Below are positions 35,313 to 43,352 of a DNA stretch of 43,378 nucleotides, piece by piece. How positions within the stretch are numbered: the first letter of the stretch is position 1; each line of letters starts with the position of its first letter. The notes beneath the pieces were generated by a model. It worked only from the letters and a program-made list of their open reading frames with translations, ran no database searches and was not told the DNA's origin. The DNA is from Stagnimonas sp. (lineage in GTDB: Bacteria > Pseudomonadota > Gammaproteobacteria > Nevskiales > Nevskiaceae): the NCBI GenBank assembly GCA_030696045.1, contig JAUYNO010000074.1, forward strand, positions 1 to 43,378, read 5' to 3'. A program made the position numbers and the translations under genes.

Positions 35313-35750
35313 TCAGACTGCCGCCGCCGTGGCTTCGCCGGCGGCCGTGCTCCAGGGCAGCTGTGGGACATAGCCGGCGAGTTCGGGCGGAAAGTCGGCG
35401 GCCGAGATGATCTCGCGCACTTCCATCTCGGCAACGCCGTCGCCGGCCATCGAGGGACAGGCCCGCGCCCAGCGCAGCGCCTTCTGCAGCGAGTCGACCT
35501 CGATCAGCAGGAAGCCGGCGATCAGCTCCTTGGTTTCGGCGAAGGGACCGTCGGTGACCGTCCACTGGCCGTGCTCGCAACGCAGGCGCGCGGCGCCGCG
35601 CGAGCTGGCATGCAGGCCGTCGCCGCCGACCAAGACCCCGGCCCGTTCCAGCGCGGCACGGTAGCGGCCCATCGCCGCCAGCAACTCGGGGCCGGGCAGC
35701 TGGCCGGATTCGCTGCGGGCGTCGGCCTTGCGCAGGATCAGGAAGCGCAT
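35313..35750 (-). CDS. YCII-family DGPF protein 2
   Basis: 145 aa. YCII fold with TDGPFAETKELIAGFLLIEVDS and a conserved-looking EVREI. Four bases after the VOC stop (35755) and 55 bp before the sigma gene. Homologous to the other two DGPF proteins of the cluster. Function unknown, presumably expressed with the sigma factor. Confidence 0.9.
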   Translation of the reverse strand: MRFLILRKADARSESGQLPGPELLAAMGRYRAALERAGVLVGGDGLHASSRGAARLRCEHGQWTVTDGPFAETKELIAGFLLIEVDSLQKALRWARACPSMAGDGVAEMEVREIISAADFPPELAGYVPQLPWSTAAGEATAAAV

Positions 35751-35754
35751 CGGA

Positions 35755-36252
35755 CTATGCCGCAGCCGCTTTCTGAACGGCGGCGATATCGATGTTCTTC
35801 ATCTGCATCACCGCCGCCATCGCCTTGGCGGCCCGGGCCCGGTCGGGGCCGCCGAGGATGTCGATCACCGCCTTCGGCACGATCTGCCAGGACAGGCCGT
35901 AGCGGTCCTTGAGCCAGCCGCATTGCTGGGTCTTGGGATCGCAGCCGGCGCCGAGCGCGTTCCAGTAGTGATCGGTCTCGGCCTGGTCATCGGTGTAGAC
36001 CTGCAGCGAGATCGCCTCGGTGAACTTGAAGTGCGGGCCGCCGTTGAGCGCGGTGAAGCTCTGTCCGGCCAGCTCGAAGGCGACCGTCATCGCGGTGCCG
36101 GCGCGGTCGCGGTGCGCCGCGTGGTCGTTGTCCGGATAGCGGCCGATCTCGGTGATGCGGGAGTTGGGGAAGATGCCGCAGTAGAACTGCGCGGCCGCTT
36201 CGCCCTGGGTATCGAACCAGAGGCAGGGTGCGATCTTGTGGGGGAATTGCAT
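35755..36252 (-). CDS. VOC-superfamily protein (PhnB / 3-demethylubiquinone methyltransferase-like)
   Basis: 165 aa from ATG 36252 (GGAG upstream). Motifs PCLWFDTQGEAAAQFYCGIFPNS, FTALNGGPHFKFTEAISLQV and CGWLKDRYGLSWQIVPK are typical of the PhnB-like VOC branch. No metal site is assigned. Members are often cytoplasmic and uncharacterised, and recur in ECF42 clusters. 29 bp after the DGPF gene at 36282. Confidence 0.9.
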   Translation of the reverse strand: MQFPHKIAPCLWFDTQGEAAAQFYCGIFPNSRITEIGRYPDNDHAAHRDRAGTAMTVAFELAGQSFTALNGGPHFKFTEAISLQVYTDDQAETDHYWNALGAGCDPKTQQCGWLKDRYGLSWQIVPKAVIDILGGPDRARAAKAMAAVMQMKNIDIAAVQKAAAA

Positions 36253-36281
36253 GGGGCTCTCCGTTGACGGTTGGGTGCGGA

Positions 36282-36677
36282 TCACTGCCTCGTGGACGCC
36301 GGTACCGCTGCCTGCGGGGCGGCGCAATCGAGGCCTTCGAATACCGGGCGGATCTCGACCTGGTGGCTCTGGCCCAGCGGATTCGGACAGCGCCTCACCC
36401 ACTCGATGGCCTCTTCCAAGGAGCGCACCTGCCAGAGCCAGAAGCCGGCGATCAGCTCCTTGGACTCGGTGAAGGGGCCGTCGATGACCTGGTGGTGCGA
36501 TCCCTCGACGCGTACCCGGCAACCCCGGGAACTGGCCTGCAGTCCCTCGGCCGCGAGCAGGACGCCGGCATCCGTCAACGCCTGGTTGTACCGGTGCATC
36601 GCGGCCACCAGCAGCTCGGGCGGCGGCAGCCCGGCCTCGGATTCCGGGCTGGCCTTGATCAGGACCAATACGCGCAT
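36282..36677 (-). CDS. YCII-family DGPF protein 1
   Basis: 131 aa from ATG 36677, eight bases after the VOC stop (36686). Contains IDGPFTESKELIAGFWLWQV and SLEEAIEWVRRCP, the same pattern as the other two. Part of the sigma operon. Confidence 0.9.
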   Translation of the reverse strand: MRVLVLIKASPESEAGLPPPELLVAAMHRYNQALTDAGVLLAAEGLQASSRGCRVRVEGSHHQVIDGPFTESKELIAGFWLWQVRSLEEAIEWVRRCPNPLGQSHQVEIRPVFEGLDCAAPQAAVPASTRQ

Positions 36678-36685
36678 GGCGCTAC

Positions 36686-37168
36686 TCAGTTGCAGGGTTT
36701 TGGCGCGGTGCTCATCGCGGCGGCGGCGCGCTTGGGCAGCTCTTCCGGCGAAATGTCCTCGATGCGGGTGGAGAACATCCACTGGTGCCCGAAGGGGTCC
36801 TTGAGCGCACCCATGCGGTCGCCCCAGAACTGGTCGGCGACCGGCATCTGCTGGGTGCAGCCGGCGGCGACGGCGCGGGCGACGAAGGCATCGACGTCCT
36901 CGACGAAGATCACCGCCGTGCTGCCGGAGCCGCCGATGCTGGTCGGGCTCAGCGCACCGTAGTCCGGCATCTCTTCGCTGAGCATGATCGGCGCGCGGCT
37001 GATGCGAAGCTCGGCGTGGATGACCTGGCCACCCGGATCGAGGCGCACGATCTCCACCGCGCCGAAGGCTTGCTTGTAGAAGTCGATGGCGCGGGCGGCG
37101 CCCTTGACGGTGAGGTAGGGCGTTGCGCCCGGGTAGGCGTCGGGGATGGCTTTGACGGTTTTGCTCAT
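36686..37168 (-). CDS. VOC-superfamily protein (PhnB/glyoxalase-like), first gene of ECF42 operon
   Basis: 160 aa from ATG 37168, preceded by GGAG; the frame reaching 37246 starts inside the promoter region. Motifs ATPYLTVKGAARAIDFYKQAFGAVE, IMLSEEMPDYG and GDRMGALKDPFGHQWMF fit the PhnB/bleomycin-resistance-like VOC group. Leads an operon of VOC, DGPF, VOC, DGPF and sigma. An ECF42-type promoter stands 64-90 bp upstream. Confidence 0.9.
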   Translation of the reverse strand: MSKTVKAIPDAYPGATPYLTVKGAARAIDFYKQAFGAVEIVRLDPGGQVIHAELRISRAPIMLSEEMPDYGALSPTSIGGSGSTAVIFVEDVDAFVARAVAAGCTQQMPVADQFWGDRMGALKDPFGHQWMFSTRIEDISPEELPKRAAAAMSTAPKPCN

Positions 37169-37231
37169 GCGGTTCTCCAGGCTCGGAAAGGGTGAAGCGA
37201 ACTTGATGGCGAGTCGCGCCTTCATGAACAC

Positions 37232-37258
37232 GTCGAACGACGACATCCGAAATCGACA
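37232..37258 (-). promoter_or_regulatory. Predicted ECF42 promoter 1 (sigma operon)
   Basis: Minus strand: TGTCGA (37253-37258), 17-nt spacer, CGAC (37232-37235). Identical -35 and spacing to the site at 33424-33450; the -10 differs only at the A/T position. It would transcribe the five-gene operon including the sigma gene, making it self-activating. Confidence 0.72.
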
Positions 37259-37383
37259 GCCACAAAGCGGGTAGTTCCCAAGCCATTGACCGTGCGCGGA
37301 TTCTTCGCCTTCGCAAGTGCCACGCCCGCGACTTGCGGGCGGCTATGCTGCGGTCAACACCACAAGCAATCTCGGGGAACGCC

Positions 37384-38421
37384 ATGCCTGCCACCCTCAA
37401 CCGCCGCTTCCTGCTACGCGAACGCCCGGTCGGCGACTTCGACCCCAAGGTGCTGCAGCGCGTGGTCGAGCCGGTGCCGACGCCCGGCCCCGGCGAGGCG
37501 CTGGTGCGCAACCGCTATCTCTCGCTCGACCCCACCAACCGCATCTGGATGGGCGAGGGCGAAAGCTATCTGCCGCCGGTGCCGCTGGGCGAGGTCATGC
37601 GCGGCGCGGCGGTCGGCGAGGTGGTCGCATCCAACAGCAAGAAGTTTCCAGTCGGCGCCAAGGTGGCCGGCCTGCTCGGCTGGCAGGACTATGCCGTGGT
37701 TTCCGAAGCCGGCGACGCCATGGCGCAGGTGATCCCCGGCTGGCTGCCGGTGCCACTGACGGCGACGCTGGGCGTGCTCGGTGTCACCGGCATGACCGCC
37801 TACTTCGGCCTGTTCGACATCGGCAAGCCGAAGCGCGGCGAGACGGTGGTGGTTTCCGCCGCTGCGGGTGCCGTTGGCAGCATCGTCGGCCAGCTCGCGA
37901 AGATCCACGGCTGCCGTGTGGTCGGCATCGCCGGCAGCCAGGACAAGTGCGAATGGCTGACCCGCGAACTGGGCTTCGATGTCGCGATCAACCGCCGCGA
38001 CGCGAACTGGCGCGAGCAGCTCACCGCCGCCTGCCCCAGGGGCATCGATATCGACTTCGAGAACGCCGGCGGCGAGATTCTCGAAGCGATCCTGGAGCGG
38101 ATGAACAACCACGGCCGCATCGTGCTCTGCGGAATGATCTCGCAGTACGGCAAGGACCAAGGCAACGCGCCCGGGCCGCGCCACTTCGTCAACCTGCTGA
38201 CGCGCCGCATCACGCTGCAGGGCTTCATCATCATCGACTACATCCCGCGCTTTCCGCTGGCGCAGTTGAAGATGCTGTGGTGGCTCAAGCGCGGCCGCCT
38301 CAAGGACCGCAGCACCATCGTCAAGGGTCTTGATAACGCGCCGCAGGCGCTGACGCAGCTGTTCAGCGGCGAGAATGTGGGGAAGCTGATGGTGGAGATT
38401 GATGAGGCGCCGACCGCGTGA
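37384..38421 (+). CDS. NADP-dependent MDR oxidoreductase (CurA / leukotriene B4 dehydrogenase-like)
   Basis: 345 aa from ATG 37384 (GGGGAA upstream). Zinc-free medium-chain reductase: LSLDPTNRIWM, VGAKVAGLLGWQDY, GVTGMTAYFGLFDIGKP and the NADPH loop AAAGAVGS (159-166). Family members reduce alpha,beta-unsaturated ketones or aldehydes. Divergent from the ECF42 operon. Confidence 0.9.
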   Translation: MPATLNRRFLLRERPVGDFDPKVLQRVVEPVPTPGPGEALVRNRYLSLDPTNRIWMGEGESYLPPVPLGEVMRGAAVGEVVASNSKKFPVGAKVAGLLGWQDYAVVSEAGDAMAQVIPGWLPVPLTATLGVLGVTGMTAYFGLFDIGKPKRGETVVVSAAAGAVGSIVGQLAKIHGCRVVGIAGSQDKCEWLTRELGFDVAINRRDANWREQLTAACPRGIDIDFENAGGEILEAILERMNNHGRIVLCGMISQYGKDQGNAPGPRHFVNLLTRRITLQGFIIIDYIPRFPLAQLKMLWWLKRGRLKDRSTIVKGLDNAPQALTQLFSGENVGKLMVEIDEAPTA

Positions 38422-38444
38422 TTTTTCGGCCGGTGATGCCGCGA

Positions 38445-38888
38445 TCAGATTTCTTCGGGCAACAGCCGCGCGTCCGGAGCGCGCCTGAGCAGTTCGGCAA
38501 GGAAGCGAGCCCGATCTTTCGGCGAAATCATGATCTCGCCTTGTGGCTCGAACCGGATAAGCAGACGATCCAGTGAGAGCGCGGGACCGGACAGCAAGCT
38601 GCGCGTCCGGCTCACCGTCCGGATACGGGACAGCGGAATCTGCCAGCTGAGCGGGCCGCTGCGGACGCACAGCGCGGACGCTTCCAGTCGATAGTTCGTC
38701 GTCAGCAGTATCCAGAGCGGAATGAAAATCGCGGGCAGCACGGCCACAGAAACAACGATCCATGCCCGGTTGTCGAGTTCATGATGGGACGCGACCCAGA
38801 TCGCAACGGCGATTGGCAGGGCCATCGCCGTAAGCAACACCAGAAGCAGCCACAGGTCGATCTTGGACCTGAAAAGGATCGTGTCCAT
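38445..38888 (-). CDS. Bacterial PH-domain (bPH) membrane protein
   Basis: 147 aa. Two membrane helices (LWLLLVLLTAMALPIAVAIWVA and WIVVSVAVLPAIFIPLWIL) then a PH-like strand set: YRLEASALCVRSGPLSWQIPLS, TRSLLSGPALSLDRLLIRF and ISPKDRARFLAEL. Matches the short bPH proteins of unknown function. Confidence 0.82.
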   Translation of the reverse strand: MDTILFRSKIDLWLLLVLLTAMALPIAVAIWVASHHELDNRAWIVVSVAVLPAIFIPLWILLTTNYRLEASALCVRSGPLSWQIPLSRIRTVSRTRSLLSGPALSLDRLLIRFEPQGEIMISPKDRARFLAELLRRAPDARLLPEEI

Positions 38889-38969
38889 GCGCAGTCCCCT
38901 TGTTGTTCATCGAGGCGGCTCAGGGCCACCTTCATTCGAGTACAACGGGTGCGGCCGTCTTCGGTGCAC

Positions 38970-39347
38970 TCAATCCAGCAGCGGCGAGGGATCGCCCGGC
39001 TGCCAGCCGTGACGCTCAAAGCTGACCTTGCCGTTGAGGAAGACCACACCCTCAGCTTTCAGCAAACGAATCTGCGTGCGGTGACCGGGCGAGTCCTTGG
39101 GGATGGCGATCTTGCCCTGGGCATTGATCACCCGCTGCCAGGGGATCACCCCGTCGCTGGCCTCGACATCACCCAGCACCCTCGCCACCAGCCGCGCGCG
39201 ACCGGGCCAGCCGGCGGCGAAGGCGACCTGGCCGTAGCTCGCGACCTTGCCCTTGGGGATGCGGCGGATGGTGTCGAGTATCTGCTGGCGCGCGACCGTG
39301 TAGTTGAAGCGGCTGAGCGGCTTCGGCTTGGGCGCTTTCGATTTCAT
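38970..39347 (-). CDS. Alkyltransferase-like protein (ATL), MGMT C-terminal fold without the acceptor Cys
   Basis: 125 aa from ATG 39347. Helix-turn-helix and recognition helix (GKVASYGQVAFAAG), then VIPWQRVIN where active O6-alkylguanine transferases have PCHRV: residue 70 is Trp in place of the acceptor Cys. ATLs bind O6-alkylguanine, flip it and hand the lesion to nucleotide excision repair. The basic N-terminal tail may aid DNA binding. Confidence 0.9.
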   Translation of the reverse strand: MKSKAPKPKPLSRFNYTVARQQILDTIRRIPKGKVASYGQVAFAAGWPGRARLVARVLGDVEASDGVIPWQRVINAQGKIAIPKDSPGHRTQIRLLKAEGVVFLNGKVSFERHGWQPGDPSPLLD

Positions 39348-39450
39348 TGCTTCGCTCCGGGCGCGGGTTCGGCACCCGCCAGCTTGAACAGCGTCAAGAG
39401 CGCGCTGCCCCCGGGCTTTGCCCGGTTCGGCAGGTGAACCACGAACGCAC

Positions 39451-39555
39451 GGCAACCCCCTCCCCCCGCCTGCGGGGGAGGGTTGGGGTGGGGGCGTTCG
39501 GACTGCGCGGCAACGCCCCCCTCCCAACCTCCCCCCGCAAGCAGGGGGAGGAGCA
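39451..39555. repeat. C/G-rich REP-like palindromic pair
   Basis: CCCCCTCCCCCCGCCTGCGGGGGAGGG... and ...CCCTCCCAACCTCCCCCCGCAAGCAGGGGGAGG: each is a hairpin, and the two units are inverted relative to one another around GGGGGCGTTCGG/CAACGCCCCC. Lies in the 232-bp gap between the ATL gene and phzF; the same class of repeat interrupts polA. Confidence 0.7.
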
Positions 39556-39579
39556 AAAGCGGCCTGCGTTGGCGAGTCA

Positions 39580-40485
39580 CTAGGCAGGCACGCGGATACG
39601 CCCTTCGCTCACCCTCACGGCGTGACCGCCGACCCGTACCGCAATCACCCGCCCGCCACGCTTGCTGGCCTCGGCATGCAGCAGGCTGGCGCGGCCCATC
39701 TCCACACCCTGGTGGATCGGCCACTGCCAGTCGGCATCCGCCTCCGGCGCTTCCAGCGCCAATGCACCGGCGAGCGCGACGGCGGCCGAGCCGGTGGCCG
39801 GGTCTTCGCTGATGCCCAGGTCGGTGGCGAACATGCGGGCGCGCAGATCGCCTTCGTAACCCCGGGCGTAAACGTAGAGCGCATGGCCCCAAGCCCCGGC
39901 GAGCAGGCTTTTGGCCCGCGCGCTGTCGAAGGCGATGGCGGGCAGCAGCTCGGGTTGCCGCACTGGCACCAGCACGAAGGGATTGCCACAGCTGGCCTGG
40001 CGTGGGACTTCGCCCTCGCTGACCAGATCCGCTGGTTCCAGGCCGAGTACGGCGGCCAGCTGTTCAACCGCGCCGTCCCAGGGCCGGACTTCAGGCGGCA
40101 CGGCGCTGGTGAGCTGGGCGAAGGAGGCGCGGCCGGCCGCGCGGCGCACTTCCACCGCCACCGGGCCGACGCCCTCGTCGAGCACGAAGCGGATGTCGTC
40201 GCCGGCCGGCGCCAGACCCAGCTCCGCCAGCAGGCAGGCGGTGCCGACGGTGGGATGCCCCGCGAACGGCAGCTCGCGCTCGGGCGTGAAGATGCGCGCG
40301 GTAGCGACCGCGCCGGGCGTGCGCGGGGCGCGGACGAACACGGTCTCGCTGAGCGCGAACTCGCGGGCGATGCGCTGCATCTGCGCCGTGCCCAGCGCGT
40401 CGGCGTCGAGCACAACCGCCAGCGGATTGCCGGTGTAGGCGGTCTCGGTGAAGACGTCGAGGGTGTGGAAGACGAGCGTGCTCAT
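39580..40485 (-). CDS. PhzF-family isomerase-like protein
   Basis: 301 aa with the two-lobed diaminopimelate-epimerase-like fold: VFTETAYTGNPLAVVLD, catalytic E47 in ALSETVF, FAGHPTVGTA, CGNPFVLV and EDPATGSAAVAL. PhzF isomerises dihydrohydroxyanthranilate in phenazine synthesis, but no phenazine genes are here, so this is likely an orphan family member with unknown substrate. Seven bases after the small gene at 40493. Confidence 0.9.
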   Translation of the reverse strand: MSTLVFHTLDVFTETAYTGNPLAVVLDADALGTAQMQRIAREFALSETVFVRAPRTPGAVATARIFTPERELPFAGHPTVGTACLLAELGLAPAGDDIRFVLDEGVGPVAVEVRRAAGRASFAQLTSAVPPEVRPWDGAVEQLAAVLGLEPADLVSEGEVPRQASCGNPFVLVPVRQPELLPAIAFDSARAKSLLAGAWGHALYVYARGYEGDLRARMFATDLGISEDPATGSAAVALAGALALEAPEADADWQWPIHQGVEMGRASLLHAEASKRGGRVIAVRVGGHAVRVSEGRIRVPA

Positions 40486-40492
40486 CGCCTGC

Positions 40493-40678
40493 TCAGTGCA
40501 CCTTGCGCGACTTGCCCGCCAGCCGCTCGGCGTCCTTCACGGCGCGGGCGCCCTCCCCCTTGTCGGCGCGCAGCACCAGCTTGCCGCCGGGGCCGGCCGC
40601 CTTCTTGGCGGCAAGCGCGGCCTTGAGGGCGGAAGTGGCCGGGCTGGGGGCCTTGCTGGGGGTCTTGGGCTTGGACAT
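40493..40678 (-). CDS. Small basic Lys/Ala-rich protein
   Basis: 61 aa from ATG 40678. Lysine- and alanine-rich (MSKPKTPSKAPS, KAALAAKKAAGPGGKLVLRADKGE), no cysteine and no membrane span. Seven bases ahead of phzF, hence probably cotranscribed. Could bind nucleic acid through its charge; function unrecognised. Confidence 0.6.
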   Translation of the reverse strand: MSKPKTPSKAPSPATSALKAALAAKKAAGPGGKLVLRADKGEGARAVKDAERLAGKSRKVH

Positions 40679-40757
40679 GGGGCGCATCCGGACAATCGCG
40701 GAGCCGTATTATCGGTCGCGGAGGCGCCTCAAGGCGAAGGCGGCCACGGAGGAGACC

Positions 40758-41804
40758 ATGAGCAAGACAAGGATGTCGTCGCTGTGCGCCCTGCTGCTGC
40801 TCGCCGCCTGTGGCGGTGGTGGCGGAACCCCGTCCGCCGCCGAGCCGCCACCACCCACCGCCGCACCCGGCGCCAAGTGCGATACGAAATACGGCAACGC
40901 GCCAGCGCGCGTCACCCAGTCGGCGGACGGCCTGCTGGCCCTCGTCTCGCTGTGCCACACGCTGTACGGCGAAAGCCTGAGCTACACCGACCGAGACGGC
41001 AGCGCCCGCGCCGCCTGCCTGGTGCGGGGCCCCGACGCGGCGGCCGGCCGGCCCTTGCCGCTACTGGTCTGGCTGCATCCCTCGCTGTTTCCGATCGACT
41101 CGGTGCTGCTGACGGAGCTGCCGCTCAAGCAGACCACCGCCGACCTCAGCGGCGACCCCAGCCGCCCCGGCTTCTCGCTGCTGCTGGTCGCCGGCCGCGA
41201 CACCGAACATTTCTATCCCTTCCCCGACCAGACCGGCCTGGGCTGGGACAACTGGTACCGCAATCTCGACCGCGAGAGCCCGACCCTGAACGTCGATGTC
41301 GAGACCATCGACCACTTCATCGGCGCGGTGAAGGACAGCGGCATCGTCGATCCCCGGCGGGTGTATCTGTCCGGCTGGAGCAATGGTTCGGCGATGGCCG
41401 AGCTGTACGGCCTCAACACCCCGGGCATCGCGGCGGCGGCGGTGTACTCCTCGCCCAATCCCTTCGACGACTCCACCGATCCCTGCCCGCAGGCCGCCTT
41501 CGGCAACAACCACGATCTGGCGCTGCTCCATGTCGGCAACCAGTGCGACATCATCGGCATCTGCGACAGCTCCGAAGCCCTGCTCGGCGAGCTGGCGGGC
41601 AAGCGGCTGGCGTCGGATGTGCAGGGCATCCGCGTCGGCGAGCTGCTGCAGGAAGTGCAGGGCTGCTCGGCGCTGTGCAAGGCTCCAGCTAATCCGGAGA
41701 ACCTCGCGGCGGCCAATCCGGTCGGCACCGTGAATCACCTGCGCTGGCCGCTGGGCTATACCGACCGCATGCTGGAGTTCCTGCGCGAGCACCCCTTGCG
41801 CTAG
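40758..41804 (+). CDS. Esterase-like alpha/beta hydrolase lipoprotein
   Basis: 348 aa from ATG 40758, GGAGGAG upstream. Lipobox LLAAC (C18) followed by a Gly run and a Pro-rich linker. Nucleophile S208 in GWSNGSAM (polyhydroxybutyrate-depolymerase/feruloyl-esterase style); an oxyanion strand LPLLVWLHPSLFP lies upstream. The probable catalytic Asp and His are not certain. Eight or more cysteines in the mature part suggest disulfides. Anchored in the envelope. Confidence 0.82.
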   Translation: MSKTRMSSLCALLLLAACGGGGGTPSAAEPPPPTAAPGAKCDTKYGNAPARVTQSADGLLALVSLCHTLYGESLSYTDRDGSARAACLVRGPDAAAGRPLPLLVWLHPSLFPIDSVLLTELPLKQTTADLSGDPSRPGFSLLLVAGRDTEHFYPFPDQTGLGWDNWYRNLDRESPTLNVDVETIDHFIGAVKDSGIVDPRRVYLSGWSNGSAMAELYGLNTPGIAAAAVYSSPNPFDDSTDPCPQAAFGNNHDLALLHVGNQCDIIGICDSSEALLGELAGKRLASDVQGIRVGELLQEVQGCSALCKAPANPENLAAANPVGTVNHLRWPLGYTDRMLEFLREHPLR

Positions 41805-41820
41805 TGCAGCGCGTCAGACG

Positions 41821-42138
41821 CTACTGGAACTTGCCGCCGCTGATGCGCCCCTGCGCATCTAGCTGCCCGAAGTAGCGGGAGTTGTTCATGCGGAATTCCT
41901 TGCTGGCGATCTGGCCCGGCAGCACCAGCACCAGGTCGGGATAGCGCGCCTGGAACTGCGCCGGCGTCGGCCGGCCGGCGATGAACTGCTCGAAGGCCGC
42001 CAGATCGGTGACGAAGCCGCGCACCGGGGTTTCTTGACTGGGCACGGGAGCCTCGGGCTGGGATGCGGGGACGGTGCAGGCGCCGATCCCGGCCAGGAGC
42101 GCGGCGGCGAGGGGGATTGCGCGAACTGGGTGTGGCAT
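41821..42138 (-). CDS. Small lipoprotein of unknown function
   Basis: 105 aa from ATG 42138 (AGGAG upstream; an ATG at 42156 has none). Signal with lipobox-like AGIGAC (Cys ~21). Mature part FIAGRPTPAQFQARYPDLVLVLPGQIASKEFRMNNSRYF-like; I recall such sequences as hypothetical proteins in Xanthomonadales. Cys-tethered with a short beta-rich domain. Converges with the esterase gene (16 bp apart). Confidence 0.8.
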   Translation of the reverse strand: MPHPVRAIPLAAALLAGIGACTVPASQPEAPVPSQETPVRGFVTDLAAFEQFIAGRPTPAQFQARYPDLVLVLPGQIASKEFRMNNSRYFGQLDAQGRISGGKFQ

Positions 42139-42206
42139 GGGGGCTCCTGGAGGCATTCGGTCCAGCCGCAGTGTCGGCGAAAATCGGACCGCTGTCCGCA
42201 GGCTGC

Positions 42207-43352
42207 TCAGACCTTCGGCTTGCCAGCTGCCGGCTCGCCTTCGGTGCGCGGCTTGAGGCTGGCCTTGACCGCTACCCAGTCGAGCGCCAGCGGCTTGCAG
42301 TCGCAGGACCGGGCCTCGATGCCGGCCTCGATGGCCGCCAGGCGTTCGGCCGTCGCCGGATGGCTGGAGAGGAAGTCGAAGCTCGCGGCTTCGGGGTCGC
42401 CACCGTTCTTCCGGGCTTCCTCCGCCATCATCTTGCGGAAGAACTCCGCCATGCCGGCCGGCGGGATGCCGCTGGCGACCAGGGCGTTCAAACCCTCGCT
42501 GTCAGCCTGGGCTTCCAGCGTCCGGCCGTGTTGCATGGACCCAGCCGAGTGCAGCAGCACGCTGGCGATGGCGCTGACATCGCCCATAGTCACGCCCAGC
42601 ACCAGGGCCAGGCCGGCGGAGCGGATCATGTGCTGCAGGATGTGGCGCTGCTCGATGTGCTGCACCTCGTGCGCCAGCACGCCGGCCAGCTGCTCGGGGC
42701 TGTCGGCGGCCTCAATCAGGGCGCGGTGCACCACCACCACGCCGCCGGGCATGGCGAAGGCATTGATGCTGTCTTCGTCCTTCACGAACCACTGGTACTG
42801 ATAGCGCGAGCCCTGGGTGAGGCGACCGCCGATCTCGGCCACCGCCTTGGCGGCGGTGCTGTCCTGGTCGAGTCCGCCGTCCTGCTTCAGCTGCTTGATG
42901 GCGGCTTCGCCCAGCTTCTGCTCGGTCTTCACAGACACCTTCGCCGCCAGCCAGCGCTCGACTCCGTCGAGCTGCCAGACCAGCAGGCCGAGGCCGAGCA
43001 CCAGGGCCGCCAGGCTGGCGAGCACCGCCTTCCACTTGAGGTTCTGCCGGCCGGCCTGGAGCCGGCCCTTGCGCAGGGGCGTCGCCAGACCGGGGGGGGC
43101 GGCGGCCAGCAGGGCGGCCTGCGCGAGTTTGTCGACCGGCATCAGCGACCAGGCGCCACTGCTGTCCTCCCAGCTCAGGAACAGCTGGTCGTCATCGAAG
43201 CCGCCGACCCGCACGGCGACCTGCGCGGTGGCGACCCGCAGCGACAAGGGGCCTTCGACGATCAGGCTCTCGCCGACGAAGCGCAGCGTGGCCACCACGC
43301 CCGCCTTGGGCAGGCTGCTGGCCTGGACGCGGACGGAGATCGCGGGCTGCAT
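42207..43352 (-). CDS. M48-family zinc metalloprotease, membrane-anchored
   Basis: 381 aa. The N-terminal ~105 residues form a cytoplasmic domain (RFVGESLIVEGPLSLRV...), a membrane helix follows (~109-127), then the periplasmic M48 domain: H228-E-V-Q-H232, third ligand E280 (LEAQADSEG), AFAMPGG substrate strand and the SSHPATAERL end. Resembles BepA/LoiP-type quality-control proteases of the envelope. Start overlaps an upstream stop in TGATG. Confidence 0.9.
   Translation of the reverse strand: MQPAISVRVQASSLPKAGVVATLRFVGESLIVEGPLSLRVATAQVAVRVGGFDDDQLFLSWEDSSGAWSLMPVDKLAQAALLAAAPPGLATPLRKGRLQAGRQNLKWKAVLASLAALVLGLGLLVWQLDGVERWLAAKVSVKTEQKLGEAAIKQLKQDGGLDQDSTAAKAVAEIGGRLTQGSRYQYQWFVKDEDSINAFAMPGGVVVVHRALIEAADSPEQLAGVLAHEVQHIEQRHILQHMIRSAGLALVLGVTMGDVSAIASVLLHSAGSMQHGRTLEAQADSEGLNALVASGIPPAGMAEFFRKMMAEEARKNGGDPEAASFDFLSSHPATAERLAAIEAGIEARSCDCKPLALDWVAVKASLKPRTEGEPAAGKPKV

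Noticed and set aside
39580..40485. PhzF read as evidence for phenazine synthesis
   Set aside because: No other phz gene lies nearby; orphan PhzF-like proteins are widespread.
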